Shown piece after piece: positions 29,687 to 38,968 of a DNA stretch of 64,000 bases; position 1 is the stretch's first letter; each line of letters opens with the position of its first letter. The DNA is from Aquisalimonas sp. 2447 (GTDB lineage Bacteria; Pseudomonadota; Gammaproteobacteria; Nitrococcales; Aquisalimonadaceae), in contig NZ_CP050695.1 of NCBI RefSeq assembly GCF_012044895.1, positions 1,704,501 through 1,768,500 of the forward strand. The letters run 5' to 3'. Under the pieces are notes generated by a model. It did no database searches and had not been told where the DNA came from. It saw only the letters and a list, made by a program, of their open reading frames with translations. The position numbers were made by a program, and so were the translations under genes.

Positions 29687-30754
29687 GTGGAGGAAATGGC
29701 GGTTTTGAGCCCAATGGTTGGTGATGACGCCATAACGGCATTGGTGCGGTGTTTCGGCGAGTCATCGGCCTTCGCCGTGGGCCTGGATGCTTGTCTGGAC
29801 GCCCTGTGGGACCGGACCGTGTTCGACGCCATGGCGCTTTTCCGGCTGTCGGCCGACGGTCGTGATCTCGAGCTGGTCAGCAGTCGCGGCTTCAGTGACC
29901 GTGCGCTCCGGGCCGGGGAGCAGCTGCCGGTCGATTGCAGTCTGACTGGCATCGCCGTGCGAACGCGCCATATTGTTAGCAGCCAGGCGGTTGCTGACGA
30001 TGATCGCATCCATCCGACGGTACGTGCCGAGATGCAGCGCCTGGAAAACAAGATGATCATTTCCGTCCCCCTGATTCTGTATCAGCGGCCAGTGGGTGCG
30101 ATCAATCTGGTCTGGAATGACCGCCATGAGCTGAGCCCCGCTGAGCAGAGCTGTCTGCTGCAGCTCGGCTACATCATGGGCGTGGCCATGGAACACACGC
30201 AGCGTGAACGGGAATCTCGCCATGATGGACTGACGGGCCTGCTCAACCGGCGGGAATTCGACCGCCTGGTACGCGAGCAGGCAGCGCGGTGCGATCGTTA
30301 CGCGTCGACCGTCTCCCTACTGATGCTGGACCTGGACGATTTCAAGCAGCAGAACGATACCCATGGCCATGCCGTCGGGGATGAGATCCTGAAGGGGCTG
30401 GCCCGGCTGCTCGGTGACCGTCTGCGTGCAACCGACTTCTGTTGCCGTGTCGGCGGCGAGGAATTCGCGTGCCTGTTGCCGGAAACCGACCTGGAAGCTG
30501 CTCGTCTGGTCGCCGAAGATCTCCTGTTGAGTCTCCGCGCATTGCGGTTCCGCGGCCGCGATGACGAAGCCATCCGCTGCGCGGCCAGTATCGGCGTGTG
30601 TGAATATGCCGGTGACGGCCCCGAGGAGTTCGTCTGTCGCGCGGATAACCTGTTGTATGCGGCCAAGGAAGCCGGCCGCGACCGGGTCATGGGGGCGGCC
30701 GAAGCAGCAGACGACACTGAGGTCGCGGGCAAGGAAGGTGGCGGCGGGCATTGA
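29687..30754 (+). CDS. Diguanylate cyclase with GAF sensor domain
   Basis: Makes cyclic di-GMP from two GTP. The product has about 355 residues: a GAF domain at about 20-170 (VFDAMALFRLSADGRDLELV, SLTGIAV, MIISVPLI) and a GGDEF domain at about 185-335 starting HDGLTGLLNRREFDRL. The catalytic signature is GGEEF at residues 256-260 and is preceded by the product-inhibition I-site RATD five residues upstream, so both catalysis and feedback should work. Start is GTG 29687 or ATG 29696. No membrane segment: a cytosolic sensor, ligand unknown. Confidence 0.92.
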   Translation: MEEMAVLSPMVGDDAITALVRCFGESSAFAVGLDACLDALWDRTVFDAMALFRLSADGRDLELVSSRGFSDRALRAGEQLPVDCSLTGIAVRTRHIVSSQAVADDDRIHPTVRAEMQRLENKMIISVPLILYQRPVGAINLVWNDRHELSPAEQSCLLQLGYIMGVAMEHTQRERESRHDGLTGLLNRREFDRLVREQAARCDRYASTVSLLMLDLDDFKQQNDTHGHAVGDEILKGLARLLGDRLRATDFCCRVGGEEFACLLPETDLEAARLVAEDLLLSLRALRFRGRDDEAIRCAASIGVCEYAGDGPEEFVCRADNLLYAAKEAGRDRVMGAAEAADDTEVAGKEGGGGH

Positions 30755-30784
30755 GCCCGCCGCCACCGGCTCCGGGCTGCCGGG

Positions 30785-31240
30785 TCAGGGGCAGCTGCCT
30801 TCCTGGTAGAAGTCCTCGCCGGTTTCCGCCAGTGTCACGGTGTTGAAGGTGTTCCACAGGCCGAGGTCGTCCCCGGAGCCCTCGGCATAAGCGATGCCGC
30901 CGTTCTGGTAGGCACGTCCTGCGTCGACGTGGGCGTAAGTGCTGCCGGTGGTCTCGGTGCAGGTGAAGTCGTCGCCATTGCCGTTGTCATCGTCGTCATC
31001 CCCGTTGCCGGGATCCTCCGGAGTGTCACCGTCGACGCGACGGTTGTTGGCGAAGAAGTAGGTTGCGAGGTAGTGGGGGTAGTCAATGCTGTTGGCGGTG
31101 ATGTAGCTGCCACCCGTGCCGGCTCCCGCCGGCCAGTTGTGGCCGAGCCCGCCGTTCTGGATGAGCGACACCCGCGAACCTTCTGCGTTGGTCTCTAGAA
31201 CAGGAGAAAAGCCATGAATGATACATGACGCAACCGTCAC
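30785..31240 (-). pseudogene. Truncated extracellular PHB depolymerase-like remnant (C-terminal part)
   Basis: The frame contains SRVSLIQNGGLGHNWPAG, the catalytic-His region and end of the short-chain polyhydroxyalkanoate depolymerase domain, then YLATYFFANNRRVDGD, an Asp/Gly-rich linker (GDDDDDNGNGDD) and a C-terminal domain (CTETTGSTYAHVDAGRAYQ, LGLWNTFNTVTLAETGEDFY) like those of secreted esterases. The upstream two thirds with signal peptide, Ser nucleophile (GxSxG) and Asp are missing; sequence before about 31200 has no related frame. I read it as a deletion remnant; the GTG at 31240 is not a credible start. Homology is by motif recognition only. Confidence 0.65.
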
Positions 31241-31402
31241 TTAAGATCAAAGGGCGCGTCCTGTCAAACTCGTTTGCTTTTGGAATCAGTTTGTTGCGGT
31301 GCGGCATCAAGGTCGCCGGAGGGGGCGGGGCGCTGTGGCAGCAACCGGCCTGCGCGAGGTGTTACACTTCGCATCCAGCGATTATCAACGACGAGCCGGT
31401 CC

Positions 31403-33217
31403 ATGAGCTACCAGGTCTTGGCGCGCAAATACAGGCCGCGGACGTTCGCCAGCATGGCGGGGCAGGAACATGTCCTGCAGGCGCTGGTGAATGGTCTGGA
31501 TAATGACCGACTCCACCATGCCTATCTGTTCACCGGCACGCGCGGCGTCGGCAAGACCACCGTTGCCCGGGTTCTCGCCAAGTGCCTGAACTGCGAGCAG
31601 GGCGTCGGCAGCGAGGCGTGCGGGGAGTGTGGTGCCTGCCGGGCCATTGATGAGGGGCGTTTCGTCGATCTCATCGAGGTGGACGCCGCGTCCCGCACCC
31701 GGGTCGAGGATACCCGGGAACTGCTGGACAACGTCCAGTATGCGCCGACACAGGGCCGCTACAAGATCTATCTGGTGGACGAGGTCCACATGCTCTCGGC
31801 GCATAGCTTCAACGCACTGCTGAAAACGCTGGAAGAGCCGCCGCCGCACGTGAAGTTCCTCCTCGCCACCACCGACCCGCAGAAGGTTCCGGTCACGATC
31901 CTGTCCCGCTGTCTGCAGTTCAATCTCAAGCGGCTGCCGGCGAACCTGATCGGTGAGTACCTGGGAGGCATTCTCGAGCAGGAGGGCATCGAATCCGAAC
32001 AGCAGGCGCTGGCACGGTTGGCACGCGCGGCGGATGGCAGTATGCGTGATGCCCTGAGCCTCACCGACCAGGCCCTGGCCTTCGGCGGCGGTGCCGTGAG
32101 GGACGACGACGTCCGCGGCATGCTCGGCAGCATCGAGGACCATAGTGTTCTGGAGATACTGGAGGCCTTGGCAGCCCGCGATGGCGGCGAACTCATGGCG
32201 GTGGTGGAGCGGCTGGCTGAGCGCACCCCTGATTTCGGTGACGTTCTGGCAGCGATACTGACGCAGCTCCACGGCCTGAGTCTGCTGCAGACGGTACCGG
32301 AAGCGGGTGACCCGGAGCACCCAGATCGCGAGCGGCTCCAGGCCCTTGCGGACGCCTTGGAGCCGGAAGACGTGCAACTGTTCTACCAGATCGGTCTCAA
32401 CGGTCGACGTGATCTGCCGCTGGCGCCGGAACCGCGCATGGGGTTCGAGATGGTGCTGCTGCGGATGCTGGCGTTCCGCCCGGACGACGCAGGGTCCGGC
32501 GGCCGCGCGGGTGGCGGAGGGGCGGTCTCGCCGCGTCCTGCATCCGCCCCGCCAGCCGGCCCGCCGGCAACTACACCGACTCCGGCCACCACCGGTGCGT
32601 CGTCCTCCCTCGCCGACCAGGCGTCGCCCTCGGCATCGGCTTCCGCGTCGGCGCAGGCGCCCACGGAAGCTCCCGTGGAAGCGGATCCTCCGCCTGCCCC
32701 GGAGCTGAGCACCGCCAGTCCACGGAACATGGACGCAGCCACGGCACCAGCGCCCGGGGAAAGCGAGACCCTGCCGGCGGATGGCGTGAAAGAGCCGTTG
32801 CCGTCCAGCGACGTGGAAGTCAACAGGGATATGCCGCCGTGGCATGAACTGGTGGACGTCCTTGAGCTCACCGGAGTCGCGCGCGCCCTGGCCATGCAGT
32901 GCAGCTGGGGTGGTCTGGCAGATGGCGTGGTGACGCTGCGCTTGCCTGGTCAGCACGCATCGTTGCGGAACAAGCCCCTTGAGCAGCGGATCGAATCCGC
33001 ATTGGCGACGCACCTCGGTGGCGTCGTGCAGCTTCGCATTGTCATCGACGAAACCCCGGTAGCGGCAGCCGAGACGCCGGCGGGGCGTATCGAAGAGGCG
33101 CGCCGGCAACGCCAGGAGGCGGCGGAGCTTGCCATTCAGGAGGACCCGACAGTGGCGGAACTGCAGCACCGATTTGGTGCCGAGGTTCTGCCGGATTCCA
33201 TTCAGCCCGCGGAGTGA
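31403..33217 (+). CDS. dnaX: DNA polymerase III subunits gamma/tau
   Basis: Clamp-loader ATPase and organiser of the replisome. The 604-residue product starts SYQVLARKYRPRTFASMAGQ; it has Walker A GTRGVGKTT, the four-Cys zinc site (CLNCEQGVGSEACGECGAC), the DEVHMLS Walker B and the sensor LLATTDPQKVP. A long Pro/Ala/Ser-rich linker (about residues 370-480) leads to the C-terminal tau domain that binds DnaB and the alpha subunit. I saw no A-rich slippery site for the E. coli type gamma frameshift. Start ATG 31403; the frame from 31274 is unsupported. ybaB and recR follow closely. Confidence 0.96.
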   Translation: MSYQVLARKYRPRTFASMAGQEHVLQALVNGLDNDRLHHAYLFTGTRGVGKTTVARVLAKCLNCEQGVGSEACGECGACRAIDEGRFVDLIEVDAASRTRVEDTRELLDNVQYAPTQGRYKIYLVDEVHMLSAHSFNALLKTLEEPPPHVKFLLATTDPQKVPVTILSRCLQFNLKRLPANLIGEYLGGILEQEGIESEQQALARLARAADGSMRDALSLTDQALAFGGGAVRDDDVRGMLGSIEDHSVLEILEALAARDGGELMAVVERLAERTPDFGDVLAAILTQLHGLSLLQTVPEAGDPEHPDRERLQALADALEPEDVQLFYQIGLNGRRDLPLAPEPRMGFEMVLLRMLAFRPDDAGSGGRAGGGGAVSPRPASAPPAGPPATTPTPATTGASSSLADQASPSASASASAQAPTEAPVEADPPPAPELSTASPRNMDAATAPAPGESETLPADGVKEPLPSSDVEVNRDMPPWHELVDVLELTGVARALAMQCSWGGLADGVVTLRLPGQHASLRNKPLEQRIESALATHLGGVVQLRIVIDETPVAAAETPAGRIEEARRQRQEAAELAIQEDPTVAELQHRFGAEVLPDSIQPAE

Positions 33218-33249
33218 CCGTGGTGCGAGCGTAACGAGAGGATGACGTC

Positions 33250-33579
33250 ATGAAAGGTGGCATGGGCAATTTGATGAAGCAGGCCCAGAAGATGCAGGAG
33301 GACATGCAGAAGGCGCAGGAAGAGCTTGCGCACATGGAAGTCACCGGCCAGGCCGGTGGAGGTATGGTCTCCGTGGTGCTCAACGGCAAGCACGAATGCA
33401 AGCGGGTCGAGATCGATCCCAGCCTGTTCGGCGATGATGATGACCGGGACATGATCGCCGACCTGGTGGCGGCCGCCTTCAACGACGCGGTGCGCAAGGT
33501 GCAGGATGCGACCCAGGAGCGGATGCAGGGCATGACCGAAGGCCTGGGGCTGCCCCCGGGCATGAAACTTCCGTTCTGA
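33250..33579 (+). CDS. ybaB: YbaB/EbfC nucleoid-associated protein
   Basis: Small DNA-binding, nucleoid-associated protein. The 109-residue product has the long N-terminal amphipathic helix ([20 protein letters not shown]), the strands [31 protein letters not shown] (in part), and the C-terminal [12 protein letters not shown], all standard for the family. It lies between dnaX and recR with gaps of 32 and 18 bp, the conserved dnaX-ybaB-recR operon. Confidence 0.96.
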   Translation: MKGGMGNLMKQAQKMQEDMQKAQEELAHMEVTGQAGGGMVSVVLNGKHECKRVEIDPSLFGDDDDRDMIADLVAAAFNDAVRKVQDATQERMQGMTEGLGLPPGMKLPF

Positions 33580-33597
33580 TTCCGGCGATACGCTTAC

Positions 33598-34197
33598 ATG
33601 GCCTATTCGCCGCTGATAGAACAGCTCATCAGTAGCCTGCGCAGCCTCCCCGGCGTCGGCCCCAAAAGCGCCCAGCGCATGGCATTCCACCTGCTGTTGC
33701 GGGACCGGCGTGCCGGGGCTGGTCTCGCCCAGGTGCTGGGAGCCGCCATGGAGCGCGTGGGCGAGTGTCGTGATTGCCGTCTGCCGACGGAGGACGAGCG
33801 CTGTCCGATCTGTCAGAGTGAGCAGCGTGATCCCGCGATCCTCTGCCTGGTGGAAAGCCCGGCGGATGTGTTCGCGCTGGATCAGGCCACGGATTTCGGC
33901 GGTCGGTATTTTGTCCTCGGCGGACGCCTGTCACCGCTGGACGGCATCGGCCCCGAGGATCTTGGCCTGGATCGTCTGGAGGTGCGTCTGCGCGACGGTG
34001 AGGTGCGGGAAGTGATTCTCGCCACCAGCCCTACGGTGGAAGGCGAGGCCACGGCCCAGTACGTGGCGGAACTGGCCCGGGAGCATGGCGCGACCTGCAG
34101 CCGCATCGCCCACGGCGTCCCCATGGGTGGAGAGCTAGAGACCGTGGATAGCGGCACCCTCTCTCACGCTTTTGCGGGGCGGCGCTCCTACGAGTAA
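33598..34197 (+). CDS. recR: Recombination protein RecR
   Basis: Acts with RecO and RecF to load RecA on gapped DNA. The 199-residue product has the helix-hairpin-helix ([20 protein letters not shown]), the zinc finger [16 protein letters not shown], and the Toprim domain ([32 protein letters not shown]). Length equals the E. coli protein (201). Last gene of the dnaX operon; rsgA is convergent, 3 bp after the stop. Confidence 0.97.
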   Translation: MAYSPLIEQLISSLRSLPGVGPKSAQRMAFHLLLRDRRAGAGLAQVLGAAMERVGECRDCRLPTEDERCPICQSEQRDPAILCLVESPADVFALDQATDFGGRYFVLGGRLSPLDGIGPEDLGLDRLEVRLRDGEVREVILATSPTVEGEATAQYVAELAREHGATCSRIAHGVPMGGELETVDSGTLSHAFAGRRSYE

Positions 34198-34200
34198 TGG

Positions 34201-35082
34201 CTACTGTCCTGCCGCCTGGTGACGTTCCCTGAGCAGCTCGTGAAACCCCTTGAGACGTTCAGGGTGAATCAGCCCCTGCTCCACCGCGGGGCGCACCGCG
34301 CAGCCGGGTTCGTCGTCGTGCTCGCAGTCACGGAACTCGCAGTCCTCCGCCTGTCGGGCGATCTCGCTAAACCCGCTCTCGATCTCCTGGCGTGACAGGT
34401 GTCCAAGCCGCAGGATGCGTACTCCCGGGGAATCGACCAGCTCGCCGCCCGACGGCAACGGATAGAGCGTTGTCTCCGTGGTGGTATGACGCCCCTGACC
34501 GCTGGCCTCGGAGATGGCCTGGGTGCGTGCCTGGCGGTCCGGCACCAGGGCGTTGATCAACGAGGATTTGCCGACCCCGGACTGGCCCACCAGGAGTGTC
34601 CTGTTGCCGGCCAGGTAGCGGGTGAGGATGTCCAGGCCGTCGCCAGTGCTCGCACTGACGTGGAGAACCTGGCAGTGCTGCTGCCGGCTCGCCTCTTGCA
34701 ATGGCTCGGGAAGCCGGGTGGCGTCCAGGTCGCTCTTGTTCATGGCGAGCAACGGGCGCAGCCCCATACTCGCAGCGAGGACCAGGTACCGGTCCACAAG
34801 ACGGGCGTCGGGTGATGGTTCCCCCGCGCAGACGATAAGCAGCTGATCCAGGTTGGCCGCCAGGGGCTTGTGCCGACCACGGTAATCCGTTCGTACCAGG
34901 GTGTTGCGGCGGGGGTGAATGGTGTCGATCACGTGTTGTCCCGCCAACCCGCTGCAGTCCACGGAGTCACCGCAGACGGCTCGCCCGGTGCGGCGACGGG
35001 TGGTGCACCGGAGCATTTCACCGGTGCTGGTCGTGACCAGACACTCGGATCTGAAACTGACGATGACGTGCCCCTGCTTCAT
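34201..35082 (-). CDS. rsgA: Ribosome small-subunit-dependent GTPase RsgA
   Basis: Late-stage 30S assembly GTPase. The 293-residue product has an N-terminal OB-fold, then the circularly permuted G domain: G4 MNKSDL precedes G1 GQSGVGKSSLIN and G3 DSPGVR. The C-terminal zinc site is CEFRDCEHDDEPGCAV. ATG 35082 has AGGGA upstream. It is divergent from orn, as in E. coli where rsgA and orn are also divergent neighbours. The longer frame to 35313 would run antisense into orn and is not used. Confidence 0.95.
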   Translation of the reverse strand: MKQGHVIVSFRSECLVTTSTGEMLRCTTRRRTGRAVCGDSVDCSGLAGQHVIDTIHPRRNTLVRTDYRGRHKPLAANLDQLLIVCAGEPSPDARLVDRYLVLAASMGLRPLLAMNKSDLDATRLPEPLQEASRQQHCQVLHVSASTGDGLDILTRYLAGNRTLLVGQSGVGKSSLINALVPDRQARTQAISEASGQGRHTTTETTLYPLPSGGELVDSPGVRILRLGHLSRQEIESGFSEIARQAEDCEFRDCEHDDEPGCAVRPAVEQGLIHPERLKGFHELLRERHQAAGQ

Positions 35083-35170
35083 GTCCCTGATTCGCTTGAC
35101 TGACGGCAGGGGAGCATAGCCTCTGGTAGAATCGGCAGCAATATTTGCCCCACGAAGGAAATTCCCCCCG

Positions 35171-35725
35171 ATGCCGCACAGTGCCCACAATCTCATCTGG
35201 ATCGATCTTGAAATGACCGGTCTGGACACAGACCGCGATCGCATCATCGAAATCGCCACCGTGGTCACCGACACCAATCTGACCATTCTTGCCGAAGGTC
35301 CCATGATCGCCATCCATCAGCCGGACCAGGTCCTGCAGGCCATGGATGAATGGAATACCCGCCAGCACGGCCAGAGTGGTCTGGTGGATCGCGTGCGGCG
35401 GAGCACCTACGACGAGGCGGCGGCGGAGGCGGAGACGCTGGCGTTCCTGGAGCAGTGGGTCCCCGCCGGGCAGTCACCCATGTGCGGCAACAGCATCTGC
35501 CAGGACCGCCGTTTTCTGCATCGGAGCATGCCGCGGCTGGAGAGTTATTTCCACTACCGCCATCTGGACGTGAGCACGCTCAAGGAACTCGCGAAGCGCT
35601 GGAACCCGGATCTTGCCAAGGAATTCAAGAAATCCGGCGCCCACCTGGCCATGGACGACGTCAAGGAGTCCATCCGCGAGCTGCGTTTCTATCGCGATCG
35701 CTTTCTCAGCCTGCCGGCAAGCTGA
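35171..35725 (+). CDS. orn: Oligoribonuclease
   Basis: 3'-5' exonuclease that finishes RNA decay by hydrolysing dinucleotides, including pGpG from c-di-GMP breakdown. The 184-residue product has the DEDDh residues: Asp and Glu in WIDLEMTGL, Asp in [11 protein letters not shown], His and Asp in [14 protein letters not shown]. In a window with several c-di-GMP proteins it would close that pathway. Start ATG 35171 with GAAGGAAA upstream. Confidence 0.97.
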   Translation: MPHSAHNLIWIDLEMTGLDTDRDRIIEIATVVTDTNLTILAEGPMIAIHQPDQVLQAMDEWNTRQHGQSGLVDRVRRSTYDEAAAEAETLAFLEQWVPAGQSPMCGNSICQDRRFLHRSMPRLESYFHYRHLDVSTLKELAKRWNPDLAKEFKKSGAHLAMDDVKESIRELRFYRDRFLSLPAS

Positions 35726-35780
35726 GTCGCAACCCCGGCACTGTCGCCGCCGGGCAGCAATGGCGAGGTGATGCCGTAGT

Positions 35781-36617
35781 TCAGCGCCGGGGGCCTGTCT
35801 CCACCGGCGCCTCGGGGTCATTCCCCCATTCTGACCAGGAACCGGCATAGCCCCTGACCCGCTCGTAACCGAGTGCACGCAGCATCACATAGGTGAGCGA
35901 CGACCGGTGGTGAGTCTGGCAATGGGTCACCACCTCCTGGTCCGGGCGGATGCCGCGCTCCGCCAGCATGGCCTGCAGGGTCTCTGCCGGGAGCAGGCGC
36001 AGGTTGCGTTCGCGATCCAGGGCTCGTGTCCACTCGAGGTTGACGGCACCGGGAATGTGGCCGCCGCGGGCCGAGCGCACATCGCTGCCGTCGTATTCAC
36101 CGGGCGAGCGCGCATCGAGAATCGCCACACCGTCGTCATCCAGATGGCGCAGGATCCATTCCTTGTCCGCCAGGGGCGCGGGACGCTCCGGCAGCGAAAC
36201 CGTATAATTGCTCGGCGCGGGGCGGTTGACCCCGGTCTCCACCGGATGGCCCTCGTTGAACCAGGCGTGACTGCCACCGTTGAGCAGGGACCACTGCCGG
36301 TGGCCGCAGACATCCAGGGTCCACAACAGGCGTCCGGCGCGGCCGTTGCCTTCGTTGTCATAGGCGACTACATGGTGCTCCGGCGTCAGGCCGATCTCCG
36401 AGAGCACGTCGGAGAGGGCCTTCTCGTCGGGCAGCAGCCCCAGCGCCGGCGGTGTCTTGCGCACCAGCCACGCGTAGGTCAAGTGCACCGCACCGGGGAT
36501 ATGGCCCTGGCTGTAGGTGCCCTCGTCGCTCAGGTCGACGATCAGCAGGCGTGGATCGTCCAGCTTCTCGCGCAGCTGTTCCGGTTCCGCCAGCAGGGGG
36601 AGCAGCGATTGAGTCAT
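35781..36617 (-). CDS. rhdA: Rhodanese-type sulfurtransferase (RhdA-like)
   Basis: Transfers sulfane sulfur, for example from thiosulfate, to an acceptor. The 278-residue product has two rhodanese domains; the second holds the active-site loop HCQTHHRSS. That Cys-Gln-Thr-His-His-Arg loop is the known signature of Azotobacter vinelandii RhdA and differs from both the thiosulfate (CRxGx) and mercaptopyruvate (CGSGVTA) types. The first domain has Asp in place of the catalytic Cys (VVAYDNEGNGRAGR), as usual. Its ATG overlaps the glcF stop by four bases, so it is the last gene of the glc operon. Confidence 0.92.
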   Translation of the reverse strand: MTQSLLPLLAEPEQLREKLDDPRLLIVDLSDEGTYSQGHIPGAVHLTYAWLVRKTPPALGLLPDEKALSDVLSEIGLTPEHHVVAYDNEGNGRAGRLLWTLDVCGHRQWSLLNGGSHAWFNEGHPVETGVNRPAPSNYTVSLPERPAPLADKEWILRHLDDDGVAILDARSPGEYDGSDVRSARGGHIPGAVNLEWTRALDRERNLRLLPAETLQAMLAERGIRPDQEVVTHCQTHHRSSLTYVMLRALGYERVRGYAGSWSEWGNDPEAPVETGPRR

Positions 36618-37840
36618 TGCGTGGTTCCTTTCGCGTCGAGGAGTTCCAGCCAGTGGCGCACGGGCACGTCCGAGGTCTCGTTGAGGTGCGTCAGGCAGCC
36701 GATATTGGCGGTGGCGATGAGGTCCGGTCTGCCGGTACCCAGTGTCTTCAACTTATTGCTGCGCAGTTCCTTGGCCATCTCCGGCTGCAACACGGAGTAG
36801 GTGCCCGCTGAACCGCAGCACAGGTGGGCGTCGGGGACCGGGGTGAGCTCGAACCCGAGCCTGCGCAACAGCGCCTCGACGCGGCCACCGAGTTTCTGCC
36901 CGTGCTGCAGCGTGCACGGCGACTGGAAGGCGATCTTGCGCGGTGCGGCGTCTGCAGGGCAGAGCCGCTCTTCCTCGTTGAGCAACAGTTCCACCGGGTC
37001 CAGGGTGAGCTCCGCCACCCGCTGCGCCTTCTCGGCATAGTCCGGGTCGTCCCGCAGGATGTGTCCGTAGTCCTTCACCTGCACGCCGCAGCCACTGGCG
37101 TTGACAATGATGGCCTCGGCACCCGCCTCGATATGAGGCCACCAGGCGTCGATGTTGGCGCGCACGTGTTCGGCCGCCTTGCCCGGGTGCCCCAGATGCT
37201 GATCGATGGCACCGCAGCACACGCTGTCGGGGGTGCGGAGCACCTCGATGCCCAGGGCGTCCAGCAGCCGTGCGGTGTTCGGGTTGATGGAGGGTTCCAG
37301 CGCCGGCTGGACGCAGCCCTCGAGCATGAGCACGCGGCGCTGTCGCGAGCGTACCTGCGGCCAAGCGGGCGCCTGCCGACGCGGGGGGATCTTGCTCCGC
37401 AGGCTGCGGGGGACCAGCGGGCGGAACGTCTGCCCGGCGCGAATCAGCGCGCTGAACAGGCCTCGCCGGGGCAGCACGACCCGCAAGAAGCGACGCATCA
37501 GGGCGGTCTGGCCCGAGCGCGGGACCTGCTCCTCCACCAGCGAGCGGCCGATGTCCACCAGCCGCCCGTACTCCACGCCGGAAGGGCAGGTGGACTCGCA
37601 GTTGCGACAGGTGAGGCAGCGGTCCAGGTGCATCTGGGTGGTTTCGGTGGCGGCCTGCCCCTCCAGAACCTGCTTCATGAGGTAGATGCGACCCCGCGGG
37701 CTGTCCAGCTCGTTGCCCACCAGTTGGTAGGTGGGGCAGGTGGCCAGGCAGAAGCCGCAGTGGGTGCACTTGCGCAGGATGCGGTCGGCTTCCTGCCCCT
37801 CGGGGGTGTTCTTGATCTCGTCGGTCAGCCAGGTCTGCAT
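36614..37840 (-). CDS. glcF: Glycolate oxidase iron-sulfur subunit GlcF
   Basis: Electron-transfer subunit of membrane-associated glycolate dehydrogenase. The 408-residue product carries two 4Fe-4S motifs (CTHCGFCLATCPTY near residue 26 and CLTCRNCESTCPSG near residue 76) and two CCG domains (SVCCGAIDQHLGH and LCCGSAGTYS). It follows glcE after 39 bp and is translationally coupled to rhdA. Together the three glc subunits pass electrons from glycolate to the quinone pool. Confidence 0.95.
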   Translation of the reverse strand: MQTWLTDEIKNTPEGQEADRILRKCTHCGFCLATCPTYQLVGNELDSPRGRIYLMKQVLEGQAATETTQMHLDRCLTCRNCESTCPSGVEYGRLVDIGRSLVEEQVPRSGQTALMRRFLRVVLPRRGLFSALIRAGQTFRPLVPRSLRSKIPPRRQAPAWPQVRSRQRRVLMLEGCVQPALEPSINPNTARLLDALGIEVLRTPDSVCCGAIDQHLGHPGKAAEHVRANIDAWWPHIEAGAEAIIVNASGCGVQVKDYGHILRDDPDYAEKAQRVAELTLDPVELLLNEEERLCPADAAPRKIAFQSPCTLQHGQKLGGRVEALLRRLGFELTPVPDAHLCCGSAGTYSVLQPEMAKELRSNKLKTLGTGRPDLIATANIGCLTHLNETSDVPVRHWLELLDAKGTTQ

Positions 37841-37879
37841 TGGGAAGTCCGGATCGCTCGCTGTCGGTGCGCGTGAGAG

Positions 37880-38947
37880 TCAGAGACCGGCGTATAGCCG
37901 CCCCGGGTTGAGAATGCCGGCGGGGTCGAAGGCCTGTTTGAGGCGTTCGTGCAGCCGCCGGACCGCCGGGTCCAGGGGCTGGAAGACATCGCTGCCGCCG
38001 TCGCCGCCACGGAACAGCGTGGCGTGGCCCCCCAGGCGTTTCGCCTCGGTGAAGACGGTTTCCGCGTCCGCCTCCGTGCGCAGCCACTGCTGCTGCCCCG
38101 CCCAGTCCGCCAGGCGTGGGCCGGGGAGTTCCGGAGTGCCGGCGAGCAGCGGCAGGGACAGCCGCCACAGGGGCGGGCCGTCGTCGGTGAAAAAGGGCAG
38201 CGTATGGTCCCGGAGAGCGTTCCAGAAGGTGCCGGGGTCGTTGTCCCGTTCACCGCCGAGGCGCTCGAGGCCCGCGTCCACGGCGAGCTTCGTGCCGGAC
38301 AGGCGCAGGTACAGCTGCTCTCCGTCATGGGCGGCCCCGCTGACGGGCACGCCCGCGCGATAGGCGTCTTCCACGGTGGCAAACCCCCGCGCTTCGTCCT
38401 GATCGAGCCGGATGGCTTCTTCGGCCTCCGGCAAGGGCAGCACCTTCATGGAGACTTCCGTGAGCACGCCGAGGGTGCCGTGGCTGCCGGTGACCACCCG
38501 GGAGACGTCGTAGCCGGCGACGTTCTTCATGACCTCGCCGCCGAAACGGATGTGTTCGCCGCGGCCGTTGATCAGCCGCGTGCCCAGCACCAGGTCGCGG
38601 GCGGCGCCGGCCCAGGGGCGGCGGGGACCGGACAGGCCGGTGGCGATCGCCCCGCCCAGAGTGGCACCAGGGCCGAAGCGCGGTGGCTCGAAGGGCATCA
38701 TCTGGCCCTGCTCGGTGAGCGTGGCCTCGAGTTCGTCCAGCGGCGTGCCGGCCCGGGCAGTCATCACCAGCTCGGTGGGCTCGTAATTGACGATGCCGCG
38801 GTGTCCGCTGACATCGAGAGTCTGCCCGTCAACGGGACGGCCGAGAAAGCCCCGGGTGCCGGCGCCGCGAATGCGCACGGCGGTGCCCGCCTCGGCGGCC
38901 TCGGCGACCTGCTGCGCCAGTTGCTCGGCTTGGTCTTGATCGCTCAT
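37880..38947 (-). CDS. glcE: Glycolate oxidase FAD-binding subunit GlcE
   Basis: FAD subunit paralogous to GlcD. The 355-residue product has an FAD_binding_4 (PCMH) domain: VRIRGAGTRGFLGRP, VMTARAGTPLDELEATL, GATLGGAIATGLSGPRR and MKNVAGYDVSRVVTGSHGTLGVLTEVSMKVLP (in pieces). The C-terminal FAD-oxidase part ends LNPGRLYAGL. It starts at 38947 (SDQDQAEQL), 21 bp after glcD. Order glcD-glcE-glcF matches E. coli. Confidence 0.95.
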   Translation of the reverse strand: MSDQDQAEQLAQQVAEAAEAGTAVRIRGAGTRGFLGRPVDGQTLDVSGHRGIVNYEPTELVMTARAGTPLDELEATLTEQGQMMPFEPPRFGPGATLGGAIATGLSGPRRPWAGAARDLVLGTRLINGRGEHIRFGGEVMKNVAGYDVSRVVTGSHGTLGVLTEVSMKVLPLPEAEEAIRLDQDEARGFATVEDAYRAGVPVSGAAHDGEQLYLRLSGTKLAVDAGLERLGGERDNDPGTFWNALRDHTLPFFTDDGPPLWRLSLPLLAGTPELPGPRLADWAGQQQWLRTEADAETVFTEAKRLGGHATLFRGGDGGSDVFQPLDPAVRRLHERLKQAFDPAGILNPGRLYAGL

Positions 38948-38968
38948 TGGGCTCCGAATCCGATGTGG

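Noticed and set aside
31241-31402. 4.5S (SRP) RNA gene before dnaX, a common location
   Set aside because: The conserved GGAAGCAGCC-type apical core and symmetric stem are absent.
31403-33217. Programmed frameshift in dnaX giving a short gamma subunit
   Set aside because: No A-rich slippery heptamer followed by a stem was found.
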